Shown piece after piece: positions 27,361-37,227 of a stretch of 64,000 nt of DNA. Numbering within the stretch: position 1 is the first letter of the stretch; every line of letters starts with the position of its first letter. A program made the position numbers and the translations under genes. Below the pieces are notes generated by a model. It saw only the letters and a program-made list of their open reading frames with translations, did no database searches and had not been told where the DNA came from. Source of the stretch: Tildeniella nuda ZEHNDER 1965/U140 (GTDB taxonomy: Bacteria > Cyanobacteriota > Cyanobacteriia > Leptolyngbyales > Leptolyngbyaceae); NCBI GenBank assembly GCA_019358895.1, contig JAHHIG010000021.1, forward strand, positions 1-64,000. The letters are read 5' to 3'.

Positions 27361-27900
27361 ATGCGAAACTTAATTTTCAACGCTATCTCACCGTGGTTCT
27401 CTCAGGTCGAACGCTCCCGCAGTCTCTTGGCAGGTCTCTCCTTGACCGTCGGTTTGCTTGGTGCAGGCTTGCTGCCTGCGATCGCCACTAGCGCCCAGTC
27501 AGCGCCCAGGGCACAAGCCACCAAGCAAGTATTGCCTGATGGTGTCTATTTGTATGGGCAATCTACGCAGCCCGATCAGGTGGGGCAGGGATATTTCGTG
27601 TTTGAAGCGAAGCAAGGCAATGTCGTTGGCGCACTCTACATGCCGCGATCGTCCTTTGATTGCACCTCTGGTAAGTTTCAAAATGAGCAATTGGCGCTGA
27701 CGGTGGTCAATAGCTACGATCGCACTGCTAATCCGTTTGAAATCGCGCTAGAACGCACCTCCAATGTTGCGGCTGAGGGTAACCCAGCCTTTCAAAATAT
27801 CGGACTACAAGGCTTTCAGCGTTTGAGTAAAGTGAGTGAAAACGACTACCGCATTCTGAACGTCTGCAAGGCGGATTTTCAGAAGCAAGCGAAAAAGTAA
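27361..27900 (+). CDS. exported protein, unknown function
   Basis: A 179-residue protein. Residues 1-45 form a signal peptide with a long basic lead and a Leu/Gly-rich core, cut around SAQSA. The mature part opens VLPDGVYLYGQSTQPDQVGQGYFVFE and has two cysteines far apart that may pair. The pattern (a 'G-x-Y-L-Y-G' strand, then PRSSFDCTSG) is known in other cyanobacterial hypothetical proteins. AGGAG precedes the ATG at the usual distance, and a strong terminator follows. Confidence 0.75.
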   Translation: MRNLIFNAISPWFSQVERSRSLLAGLSLTVGLLGAGLLPAIATSAQSAPRAQATKQVLPDGVYLYGQSTQPDQVGQGYFVFEAKQGNVVGALYMPRSSFDCTSGKFQNEQLALTVVNSYDRTANPFEIALERTSNVAAEGNPAFQNIGLQGFQRLSKVSENDYRILNVCKADFQKQAKK

Positions 27901-27932
27901 CTGGGGCGATGCAACCCATTACAGCCATTGAT

Positions 27933-27963
27933 AGAGGCGTTTCACCAAAGCGTCTCTTTTTTT
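27933..27963 (+). terminator. rho-independent terminator
   Basis: AGAGGCGTTT pairs with AAGCGTCTCT (10 pairs with two G-T wobbles, 5-nt loop) and is followed by seven T's. It ends the gene at 27361-27900. Confidence 0.8.
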
Positions 27964-27976
27964 GTGTAGTCGATGT

Positions 27977-30736
27977 CTACGTTTCGCGTTCGACCAGAAT
28001 GATGTTTTCAGTCACTTTCTCAAACGTATCATCGTGACTGATGACGAAAAGTTGACGGAACGTTTTGATATTGGCGATCGCTTCTGCCAGATGATCTCGT
28101 CGCGGTTTGTCCATATTGGTTGTTGGCTCGTCAAAGAACGCCACATCAATATCTGCCAGCACTTTGAGCAATGCCAGCCGTACCGCTAACGCGGCACACA
28201 TTTGCTCCCCACCAGAAAGATTGATAAAACGACGGGTGTGTGCGCCTTCCTGCACCATAATTTCGTACTCTCGTGTCCATTCCAGCCCCACATTCGGACG
28301 GTTCAGCAATTCGCGGAAGAGCCGATCTGCCTCGCGGGAAATGTTTTGGACATAGCGCTCGGTGATGCGCGGTCCAGCCTTTTTGTAAGCATCACGAGCA
28401 AACTTGACAAAGCGCTGTGTTTTCCGTTTTTGCTCCAGTGCGACTTGAGCCTGCGATCGCTTTGTCTGAACCGTTTCCAAACGAGTCAACTGCTGGTTTA
28501 ATGCATCCAGGTATTTCAACTTATCAGGCAGGCTAGCATTCAGCCCAATGCCACGTTCTTTCATTTGCTGATACGACAGTTGCACAGTTTGAAAATGGGC
28601 TGCGTCAAAGGTTTCACCCAGGCGATCGCGCGCTTCACTGACAGTTTTTGCGTCTTGCTCTAGCGTGTGGAGTTGCGCGATCGCGTCTTGCAATTGTTGA
28701 TGTCGCTCTTTGCGGCTATTTGCCAGTTTTTGATGCTCTAGATACTCCTGATGCGCCTCCCGGTGCTGTTCGCGTAACGACTGCTGTGTCTGCAACGCCT
28801 CTGATAGCTCGGCAAACGCAAGCAACTGTTGATCGAGTGCGGCGATCGCCTGCTGATCGGTTGCCAGTGATGCCTGCAATGCCTGCAATGCAGCTCGAAC
28901 GGTTGGCTCTTGCTGAAGTTCCTGCTGCTGCAAGCGACTGCGACCGCGAGGATCACCCAGGGCAGCGAGATCCTGAAGTAATCGCGTCTGCTGTTTTTGC
29001 AAAAATGGTTCGGCGGTTAGTTGGGTGTGCAGCTCTTTTAAACTGGCTTGGAGCGCGATCGCCTCTTCGTGACGCTCATCGCGATCGCTCAACAGTCGTT
29101 CCAAACTAGAGCATTCAAGCTGATGCTGGCGGGCGATTTTCAAATCTGCTTGCAGTTGCTGAAGTTGGTGTTCTAACCGGGCTTCTGACGTTTGCTCTGC
29201 TAGATCCTTGAGCATGTCTTGAAGCGCAGCCATTAACTGCTGTTGCCAATGAACGCCTTTTTGCAGGGTTGTTAGCGCCAACTCTAACGGCTCTGCCCAG
29301 AGCGGCACGGTTTGCTGCAAGTCTTTCAACGTCGCTTCGGCTGCCGCGACCTGTGTGAGATGGCGATCGCCCGTTGCCTCTGACTGTTCTAACAATTGCC
29401 GCAAGTCCGCTTCAAACTGAGCCGCCACTGCGACCCGGCTAAGCTGCTGCTGGTAGCGCTGCTGCTGCTGCTCCAGCAGCGGTATCTGCTGCACCAATGG
29501 TTCCAGCGATCGAACGCGGATGATATCCTGCTCGATTTGAGCGCTACGGGTTTGCACCTGGGCAAGTCGTTTTTCCTGTTCTTTTGCAGTGTGCTGCCAG
29601 TTCACACAGTTCTGAAGCTGCTGATTGAGAGCCTGTAGAGATTGGTCAAACTGCTGCTGCTGCTCGATTAACGGCTTCAGGTGCTCAATATCTGTTTTTG
29701 CCTGCTGGAGGCGATCGAGTTGATGGTTGAGCGTTGCCAGTTTGGTTTGGCGATCGCGCAACTGTTCCTGACTGTACTGGCGCGTTTGCTGGAGTTCTCG
29801 TTCCGATCGCTGCTGCTGTTCCAATTCTTTCAGCGTTTTTTCTGCGAGTCCAAAGGTCTGAAACGCCTCCCGCCTCGCCGTGCAGATTGTCACTGCCTGT
29901 TCGGCTTCTTGCAAGTCAACACGCAACCGTTCGACCAATGCTGTTTGCGATTGGCTGCGGACTGTCAACGTTTCTAACTGACTGTCAAGCTGTTGCATCT
30001 GCGTTGCCTGAGCGTTGAGTTGTTCCTGCTCATGCTGCAAGTGTGCCAGTGCCGTTTGTGTCTGCTCTAGCTCTGTTTGGACGCGCTCAATTTCCTCGCT
30101 CTGCTCCTGACGTTTTTGCAATAACGGTGTCAGTTCTGTTAAATCGTTGTCGTAGTGAGCAATTTCCTGCTCCAGGCTTTCTACCTGATTCTTCGCGTAC
30201 TTTTCCAGGTCGCCCAATTTTTTCCAGCTTTGCTGATATTCTTCAACCTTGAGAATTTTGTCGAAAATCGGCTTGCGTTTCTCCTTCGTCAGCAGAAAAT
30301 CGACGGTGAAGGTACCCTGTGGTACGCCGATCGTGCTGGAAAATAACTGACTCAGATCAGTCCCAGGTGCTACACCCAAATGCTCTCGCAGCCAGGGCAT
30401 GACCTCTTCTTTGATGCGACTGTAGGGCAGGCGCTCGTCAAGCTGAGGATCGTAAAGGGTATAGCTTTTGCTGGTGCAACGCTGGACTTCGTAGGTACGT
30501 CCGTCGCGGCTGGAGATAAACGCAACCCGTACTTGAGCGCTGGCAGCACCGTTGCGGATCAAATCCTCTTTGTTGTAATCGCCAGCGTAGTCAAACAGTG
30601 TCCACGCGATCGCTTCCAAAAGGCTCGTCTTCCCCGCACCATTTTCGCCACAAATAGCGTTGGTTCCCGGTTGAAAGGTGAAATGGCGATCGCTATGCGA
30701 CTTGAAGTTCTTGAGGCTAACCGAGAGAATTTCCAT
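27977..30736 (-). CDS. SbcC/Rad50-like SMC-family ATPase
   Basis: A 919-residue protein. The N-terminal ATPase half has Walker A GENGAGKT at 30-37; the C-terminal half has the ABC signature LSGGEQM and Walker B with FFDEPT. A long Gln/Leu-rich coiled coil runs between (about 170-720). SbcC/Rad50 partners an SbcD/Mre11 nuclease in DNA-end processing. The coiled coil holds no Cys-x2-Cys zinc hook, which Rad50 and SbcC usually have; all six cysteines are isolated. No sbcD is adjacent. The family is large, so RecF- or SMC-like roles remain possible. Confidence 0.85.
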   Translation of the reverse strand: MEILSVSLKNFKSHSDRHFTFQPGTNAICGENGAGKTSLLEAIAWTLFDYAGDYNKEDLIRNGAASAQVRVAFISSRDGRTYEVQRCTSKSYTLYDPQLDERLPYSRIKEEVMPWLREHLGVAPGTDLSQLFSSTIGVPQGTFTVDFLLTKEKRKPIFDKILKVEEYQQSWKKLGDLEKYAKNQVESLEQEIAHYDNDLTELTPLLQKRQEQSEEIERVQTELEQTQTALAHLQHEQEQLNAQATQMQQLDSQLETLTVRSQSQTALVERLRVDLQEAEQAVTICTARREAFQTFGLAEKTLKELEQQQRSERELQQTRQYSQEQLRDRQTKLATLNHQLDRLQQAKTDIEHLKPLIEQQQQFDQSLQALNQQLQNCVNWQHTAKEQEKRLAQVQTRSAQIEQDIIRVRSLEPLVQQIPLLEQQQQRYQQQLSRVAVAAQFEADLRQLLEQSEATGDRHLTQVAAAEATLKDLQQTVPLWAEPLELALTTLQKGVHWQQQLMAALQDMLKDLAEQTSEARLEHQLQQLQADLKIARQHQLECSSLERLLSDRDERHEEAIALQASLKELHTQLTAEPFLQKQQTRLLQDLAALGDPRGRSRLQQQELQQEPTVRAALQALQASLATDQQAIAALDQQLLAFAELSEALQTQQSLREQHREAHQEYLEHQKLANSRKERHQQLQDAIAQLHTLEQDAKTVSEARDRLGETFDAAHFQTVQLSYQQMKERGIGLNASLPDKLKYLDALNQQLTRLETVQTKRSQAQVALEQKRKTQRFVKFARDAYKKAGPRITERYVQNISREADRLFRELLNRPNVGLEWTREYEIMVQEGAHTRRFINLSGGEQMCAALAVRLALLKVLADIDVAFFDEPTTNMDKPRRDHLAEAIANIKTFRQLFVISHDDTFEKVTENIILVERET

Positions 30737-31318
30737 AGTGAAGGCGTTCAGTTAGCAGGAAGATTTTTAGAGACGATCGTGCCACATTTCTTCTATAGCC
30801 ACAGCCATGTCTGTTAGGACGGGGTGCAGGGGTAAAACCCCTGACTGGGGGCAAAACCCCCACACCCCTTTTGATCCCAACATCCTAAGCGTCTTGGCGA
30901 CAGCTATAAGCACAGCCTCTCTGAAGGAGAATCGCGCTCGAACAATTGTACTAACTATCCTGTAAAAGGAAAAGCAAGTTGCCCGTTCAGAAGCTGATCG
31001 TTGTCGTTTCACACTTCCAGGGTTTGCGCGATCGTCAGGGCAAGTTCGGGAGATGTTTTGGCAAACGCGATCGCTTCTCAACGACGTGTACTGATACTTC
31101 CCCGATTTATGTAGCAAGAAAACACGGACTGCTGTCTCTTTGCAATTGCCCAAGTTATTGCGGTTTGCCAAGCCTATGTCATTCACACGCTAGAACTCAG
31201 GCAGATCTAACCGCTCGTACTCGTCTAGTTGATCGATGTATGGCAGTCCTAAATCCTTCATGAATTGAAGTCATAGTTACAGTCGCGTTACGGACGACTA
31301 CCGTGAGTGACAACACGA
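30737..31318. other. spacer with GGGG-AAAA-CCCC hairpins
   Basis: No gene is convincing. At about 30828-30866, 'aggggtaaaaccccт'-type and 'gggggcaaaaccccc' hairpins follow each other, a common cyanobacterial dispersed repeat. A 139-codon minus-strand frame overlaps this repeat and has no family features. Confidence 0.4.
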
Positions 31319-31400
31319 TGCGGATGAAAGGACTTGAACCTTCACTTCTTACGAAACTAGAACCTAAATCTAGCGCGTCTACCAATTCCGCCACATCCGC
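31319..31400 (-). tRNA. tRNA-Leu (UAG)
   Basis: An 82-nt class II tRNA on the minus strand. The acceptor arm pairs GCGGATG with CATCCGC. The D-arm has GGTAGACGC, the anticodon stem is CTAGA/TCTAG, and the loop TTTAGGT gives anticodon UAG for leucine CUN codons. A long variable arm (TTTCGTAAGAA) and T-loop GGTTCAAGTCC are present. The discriminator is A and CCA is not encoded. Confidence 0.95.
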
Positions 31401-31578
31401 TTATCTGGCTTAACTACTATAGCAAAGCTGTGTCGCACAATCGCTAATCACCTTCAGTATCAGAGCGATCGATGGTTGTCACTCACACTGCGATCGCTCA
31501 AGTAACCTTCCCTTAACCTTAGCCCGTGACAATTTTGGAGATGAATAGCCATAAAACTACTACAGGAGTACTGCATTT

Positions 31579-31725
31579 ATGCTAAACGCCGCAGACACCG
31601 TGAAGGTGCTTCAAAGACAGACAGAGCCAGAATCGTTTGCTGACAGGACATCTAAGATCGCGTTATGCCCACCGCCACGCTGCGCCTCTGCTTACAAATT
31701 TGATGAATTCCAAATCATCGCTTAA
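31579..31725 (+). CDS. possible 48-residue small protein
   Basis: A frame of 48 codons from an ATG with CAGGAG ten bases upstream ('acaggagtactgcatttatg'), ending at TAA 31723-31725. The product is polar, with a CPPPRC motif and an acidic C-terminus (FDEFQIIA). It sits 153 bp before ahcY on the same strand. I know no family for it. The good ribosome-binding site is the main support; chance cannot be ruled out. Confidence 0.35.
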   Translation: MLNAADTVKVLQRQTEPESFADRTSKIALCPPPRCASAYKFDEFQIIA

Positions 31726-31830
31726 GGTTGTAGTGTCCCTCTCTAATGGGATGCAGCGATGCTTGAGGCTCTGCAATCGCAGCGATCGCTTGCCCTATTG
31801 CATGAGCGATCATCCTGGTTGGAATGTTAG

Positions 31831-33165
<1,335 letters not shown>

Positions 33166-33329
33166 TTGTATTGAGACGCTGCACAAAGCGATTTGTAGGT
33201 CTCATCGAAGCGAATGTTAGTGTTCTGCTCTAGCGCTGTCTAGGGCAGGATTTATTTTTAGGGGGAGTGAGGAGCCGAGGAGCCAAGAGGGTTAGGAGGA
33301 AGAATTTTGAGTTGCTAGAGCCTTTTGCG

Positions 33330-33419
<90 letters not shown>

Positions 33420-33421
33420 AG

Positions 33422-34087
33422 CTATTTCCGCGTCTTAAACAACACCTCTGGGTCTTCCAGTTCGGCGTAGTCGATGAACGATGCCGAGCGAGGTTCCGTC
33501 GTGTTGAAGCGGGCGAGTACTTCAGGATGAATTGGCTCGAGGGCACGCGATCGATGGCTCACGTAGAAGGTAAAGTTGATGCTGCCGACCCGGATACGAT
33601 CGCCATCCTTCAGTACACGTCGCTGCTGGATCCGTTCGCCATTAACAAACGAGCCGTTCATGCTGTTCAGGTCAATCAACTGAAAGCCCACGTTTTGCAT
33701 GTACAAAATCACCGCATGTCGGCGAGACATCGCACGGTCTTTCAGGGGGATCGCGGCTTCTCGATTACGCCCGATCGTCCAGACCATCTGAGGTTGAGCC
33801 AGGGTTTGCGATTCATCAGGCAAGTTAGTAATGAGAAATGCCTGTGTTCCCCGCACGACTCCCTGGATGTATTTTGGAGGCTCAGAGGGCGCTTCAGGAG
33901 TAACGGCTTCTGGTTTGCCTGCTGGCAGATCCATCATCAACGTGGCAGCTTTGGCAAACGACGCATCATCTCCGTCCGCAAAGGGATCAAACGCGTCTAA
34001 CTGAACCTCTGGAGACGGATGATCGATCGAGGTTTGCGGTGCGATCGGTGGTCGTTGACTTTCAGGTGAGCTAAGTTTTGGGTTCAT
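33422..34087 (-). CDS. FHA-domain protein
   Basis: A 221-residue protein. The first 90 residues are Pro/Ser/Asp-rich and probably disordered. Residues about 100-195 form an FHA phosphothreonine-binding domain: WTIGRNREAAIPLKDRAMSRRHA and LNSMNGSFVNGERI carry the conserved Gly-Arg, Ser-Arg-Arg-His and Asn-Gly-Ser residues. The FHA fold docks proteins that Ser/Thr kinases have phosphorylated. The gene lies downstream of mltA on the same strand, 190 bp away. Partner unknown. Confidence 0.9.
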   Translation of the reverse strand: MNPKLSSPESQRPPIAPQTSIDHPSPEVQLDAFDPFADGDDASFAKAATLMMDLPAGKPEAVTPEAPSEPPKYIQGVVRGTQAFLITNLPDESQTLAQPQMVWTIGRNREAAIPLKDRAMSRRHAVILYMQNVGFQLIDLNSMNGSFVNGERIQQRRVLKDGDRIRVGSINFTFYVSHRSRALEPIHPEVLARFNTTEPRSASFIDYAELEDPEVLFKTRK

Positions 34088-34277
34088 TCGCGCTTTCTAA
34101 CCAAGGTGTGTGACGACTTTTGGGTGTAGACTAGAATGCCCTGGAAGCCACCAGACGCTAACGGAACCTTGCTGTGCAGTGGACAGAAGCTGAACTGGCA
34201 CGAGTAAGTTGACCGTCTGTAGAAGCTTTAGCTGTAACGTCCCGACAAAAGAAAACAATCGCTTTGATGTCCGTCGT

Positions 34278-35498
34278 TCACTTGAGCAGCAAGTAATAGA
34301 GAGTTCCAGGAGCATTAATGAGTCCCGCTCGATCGCCTGCCAGTTTACCCGTGCCCATGAACAGATCGACGCGTCCTGCGCCTTTGATCGCACCGCCCGT
34401 ATCTTGATCCAGCACATAGCGGTTAACTAAACGCTTTTCCAGTTGCCCCGTCGCCATAGGGTAGGGAATCTGCGTTTGTATCAACGCCAGCGCACCGGGT
34501 GGAAAGAGCGTTTTATCGGTAGCGATCGACCGTTCTGCCGTTACTGGTACGCCTAAGCTGCCTGTCGCTGCGGCACCGTTTGTTGGCTTAAAAAAGACAA
34601 AGCGATTGTTGCGGGGAAGGTAGACATTGCGATCGGCAGGATTGTCATTGAGGTATTGAATCAGCAAAGGTAGAGTAAGGTCTTCCAGCTTAAACTTACC
34701 CGCCTTCACCAGTTCTCGACCGATCCCCGTGTAGGGATAGTCTGTCGTGCCAGCAGTACCAACCGTCATCACGCTGCCATCGGTCAGTTGGAGTCGTGCT
34801 GAGCCTTGCACCTGAATAAGAAACGCTTCCAGACGATCGCGCAGCCACACGATTTCCAAGCCCTTCAGCCACTGATTCTGAAACTGCAAACCGTCAGCGC
34901 CTTCTAACTGGAGTCGCGTAGGGTGTGGTTTCGACCAGCTTGCAAGCTCAGGCGGCAACCGAAAAAGGGGATAGCGAAACGCTGCGGTAGGACGACGACT
35001 GGCAGCATAAACAGGTTCAAAGTAGCCAGTGAACGCCACGGTGCCCTGACCATCTTTGCCTGTAGCCTGATAAAAAACAAACTCACGTTCGATCGCGTCC
35101 TGCAAGGTTTTGGCAGAAGCCGTTGTGAGCAGCAATTGTCGAAAGCGCCTCAAACTGCGATCGACCCGCTTACGAGTAATGCCCGCAGCGAGCGGTTGAC
35201 GGTACGCAGCGATCGCTCGTTCTGTTTGCAGATAGCGCAAGCTTTGATCGATTGCCAGCAGCAGCGATCGGCGGTCTGCGGGTGTGTGGAAGTCACCTGA
35301 AAGCTGGCTGGCTGCTGACTGACCGAGAGGAGCCTCTGGTAGTCTCAATAGAGGGCTAGTAGACCTGATCGGTGTTGAAATTGGAGGCTTGAAAGGGCGA
35401 TCGGCGGCTTGCGATCGTGCTGGCAACATCGCAGCCGCCATAACGATACCGATGCAAAGCATCAGCCAATGGCTAGTCGCTACTGTCCGTCTGATCAT
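34278..35498 (-). CDS. mltA: murein transglycosylase A (MltA)
   Basis: A 406-residue lytic transglycosylase with a signal peptide (cut near MLPARSQA-A). The MltA domain holds GTVAFTGYFEPVYAAS and RLQLTDGSVMTVGTAGTTDYPYTGIGRELV; the C-terminal 3D domain has the DTGGAIKG and VDLFMGTG motifs with the catalytic Asp. MltA cuts the glycan strand of murein with formation of 1,6-anhydro ends. A small conserved gene lies 22 bp upstream, so the two are probably co-transcribed. Confidence 0.93.
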   Translation of the reverse strand: MIRRTVATSHWLMLCIGIVMAAAMLPARSQAADRPFKPPISTPIRSTSPLLRLPEAPLGQSAASQLSGDFHTPADRRSLLLAIDQSLRYLQTERAIAAYRQPLAAGITRKRVDRSLRRFRQLLLTTASAKTLQDAIEREFVFYQATGKDGQGTVAFTGYFEPVYAASRRPTAAFRYPLFRLPPELASWSKPHPTRLQLEGADGLQFQNQWLKGLEIVWLRDRLEAFLIQVQGSARLQLTDGSVMTVGTAGTTDYPYTGIGRELVKAGKFKLEDLTLPLLIQYLNDNPADRNVYLPRNNRFVFFKPTNGAAATGSLGVPVTAERSIATDKTLFPPGALALIQTQIPYPMATGQLEKRLVNRYVLDQDTGGAIKGAGRVDLFMGTGKLAGDRAGLINAPGTLYYLLLK

Positions 35499-35520
35499 GC
35501 CTTCATCTTGATGCCTTTAT

Positions 35521-35871
35521 TTAGAACCGTTCCATGCTAGAGCTGAAAACTGGTTCCACGCGAATGCCCAGTACTCGTGAGGGGCGCACCACCATATACT
35601 CGCCCTGGACATTCTTAATCGGCACCGTAATGAAATCGTCAGAGCTTGCTTTGGGCACCAGTTCACTGCTGTACCACTTCTGAAATTCTTGAATCGTGGC
35701 AAACCGCACTTCTTCGCGGTGCCCACCGTCAATCAAGATGTGAACCGCATATTCGGTGGGTGTGCGAGCATATTTGCTTCGTCGATCGCCTGAAGCAGCG
35801 CCCTGATTCGGTGTACCCGCAGCACCTGCTACGGCATCACCCGGTCGTGGTTGGTTAAAGTTACCTGTCAT
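35521..35871 (-). CDS. conserved hypothetical protein upstream of mltA
   Basis: A 116-residue soluble protein. The first 35 residues are Gly/Ala/Pro-rich; the remainder (YAVHILIDGGHREEVRFATIQEFQKWYSSELVPKA ... GEYMVVRPSRVLGIRVEPVFSSSMERF) is a compact alpha/beta pattern conserved among cyanobacteria. I know no function. It precedes mltA by 22 bp on the same strand, suggesting a shared transcript. Confidence 0.8.
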   Translation of the reverse strand: MTGNFNQPRPGDAVAGAAGTPNQGAASGDRRSKYARTPTEYAVHILIDGGHREEVRFATIQEFQKWYSSELVPKASSDDFITVPIKNVQGEYMVVRPSRVLGIRVEPVFSSSMERF

Positions 35872-35959
35872 AAGTCCGTTCCCTTAAGCGTGTGAGAACC
35901 TTTCCAATTATCGATGCAGTGAGGCTAATTACACTAACATTGCCCAGAAATAGCGATTA

Positions 35960-36164
35960 GCTATCAGCAAGTAGGGAAGCAAGGGGGCTGGGGAAGCAAG
36001 GGGGGCTGGGGAAGCAAGGGGAGCAGAATTAATTCAAAACTCAAATTTCTTCTCCTTAGTCTCCCCTGCTCCCTCCGCCTCCCCTGCTCCCTCTGCCTCC
36101 CCTGCTTCCTCCGCCTCCCCTGCTCCCTCCGCCTCCCCTGCTCCCTCCGCCTCCCCTGCTCCTC
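35960..36164. repeat. spacer tandem repeats, 18-bp array
   Basis: From about 35985 the unit 'ggggctggggaagcaag' repeats three times. From 36061 to about 36164 an 18-bp unit CTCCCCTGCTCCCTCCGC repeats 5.8 times with few changes. A minus-strand frame through it reads only GGGGSR repeats and is not a gene. Confidence 0.85.
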
Positions 36165-36170
36165 ACCAAC

Positions 36171-36938
36171 TCACGGCAATAAATTAAACCGCTGGAGCTG
36201 GGTTTGCACCAGTGCGGGCAGGCTTTTGTGGAGTTGAGGTTTGTCTTTGAAGACGAGGCGATGTTGGCTGGGGAGATCGAACGGGAACTGTCCGGGCAGG
36301 TCGGAGCGTTCCATTTGAGTGAGGATGATTTGTTCGGCGCGTTTGCACTGCAAGGCATAACCCACTTCAACGCACACTTTTGGGCTAGGGATGAGCTGTG
36401 GAGGAGAGGTGTCAATTTGGGCGATCGACGTACCATCGGCAATAAACAGCAGGCTTTGACGAATTGATCGCATCATCTTGCTGCTCAAGCGTGTAGGACC
36501 ATCCGTGAGGCGATGCGATTCGACCAGCGTGAGGGGCAAGCGCGATCGTGGGTTGAGTTTCTCGACTAAGGTCTGTAGCTCTTCGCGCAGTAAATCGCTG
36601 GACTCAGGATATTCGGTCTGGTAGCAGAGGAAGATGGTTGGCTCTAAATGCGTCAGGGCATCTTGCTTGGTGAAGTAGATCTCATGGCTTTGCAGATCAA
36701 TGTTGGCGATCGCATAGCCACCGCTCCCTTCGATGTAAAACTCGACGGCTTCACCCTCCAGATAGCGCTGAAACCAAACAGCTTGTTTGACTTCCGCACT
36801 GTCTTCCAAAAAGTCTGCCCGCAACCCCGACTTCAGCAGACTATTTTTGCTTAGACGCAGATCGTGAGGACGTTTTTCTAATTCTTTAATCGGCTCATAT
36901 TCCTGGAGGTACCAGGCTTTGAGGGCGATAATAGCCAT
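36171..36938 (-). CDS. conserved protein with TIR/deoxyribosyltransferase-like C-terminus
   Basis: A 255-residue soluble protein. Residues 1-95 are an N-terminal part of unknown type (EKRPHDLRLSKNSLL, VWFQRYLEGEAVEFYIEGSGGYA). Residues about 100-255 read IFLCYQTEYPESSD, then an SIRQSLLFIADGTS strand, SPKVCVEVGYAL with Glu191, and FPFDLPSQHR. This order (first strand, 'D-x-T', 'N/K-V-x-x-E-x-G-Y-A', 'PFDL') is known from TIR-like and nucleoside-deoxyribosyltransferase-like domains, including NAD- or nucleotide-cleaving effectors. Function here is unknown; close homologues are probably housekeeping in cyanobacteria. Confidence 0.7.
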   Translation of the reverse strand: MAIIALKAWYLQEYEPIKELEKRPHDLRLSKNSLLKSGLRADFLEDSAEVKQAVWFQRYLEGEAVEFYIEGSGGYAIANIDLQSHEIYFTKQDALTHLEPTIFLCYQTEYPESSDLLREELQTLVEKLNPRSRLPLTLVESHRLTDGPTRLSSKMMRSIRQSLLFIADGTSIAQIDTSPPQLIPSPKVCVEVGYALQCKRAEQIILTQMERSDLPGQFPFDLPSQHRLVFKDKPQLHKSLPALVQTQLQRFNLLP

Positions 36939-37227
36939 TCTGCGCTCTGCCTCATGGGTTTAAACCAACCGTGCCACTAGAGCCTCTACGTTCTGAGTGA
37001 CCGTCCGTTGGCACATTGTATCTAGAGATGAACGGCTTGCATACCCTTTTCGAGGCGGCTGCGTGTCCTACGCTTGAGCCTGATAAGAATCACCCCAGAG
37101 ACAGACTTCCTTTCTGTAAATTCTTGTTACGCTCTTTCGCTAGAACAGAATAGGAACAACGTAAGGCTATAAATCGCGTCTATGCTGCCTGACAACAGTC
37201 AGACCCTCATGCTTAATGGAGCTTGCG

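Noticed and set aside
30767-31186. A 139-codon minus-strand frame between sbcC-like gene and tRNA-Leu
   Set aside because: It crosses dispersed hairpin repeats and has no recognisable features.
36056-36442. A 128-codon minus-strand frame with GGGGSR repeats
   Set aside because: It is the translation of the 18-bp spacer repeat and the wrong frame of the real 36171-36938 gene; it has no family features.
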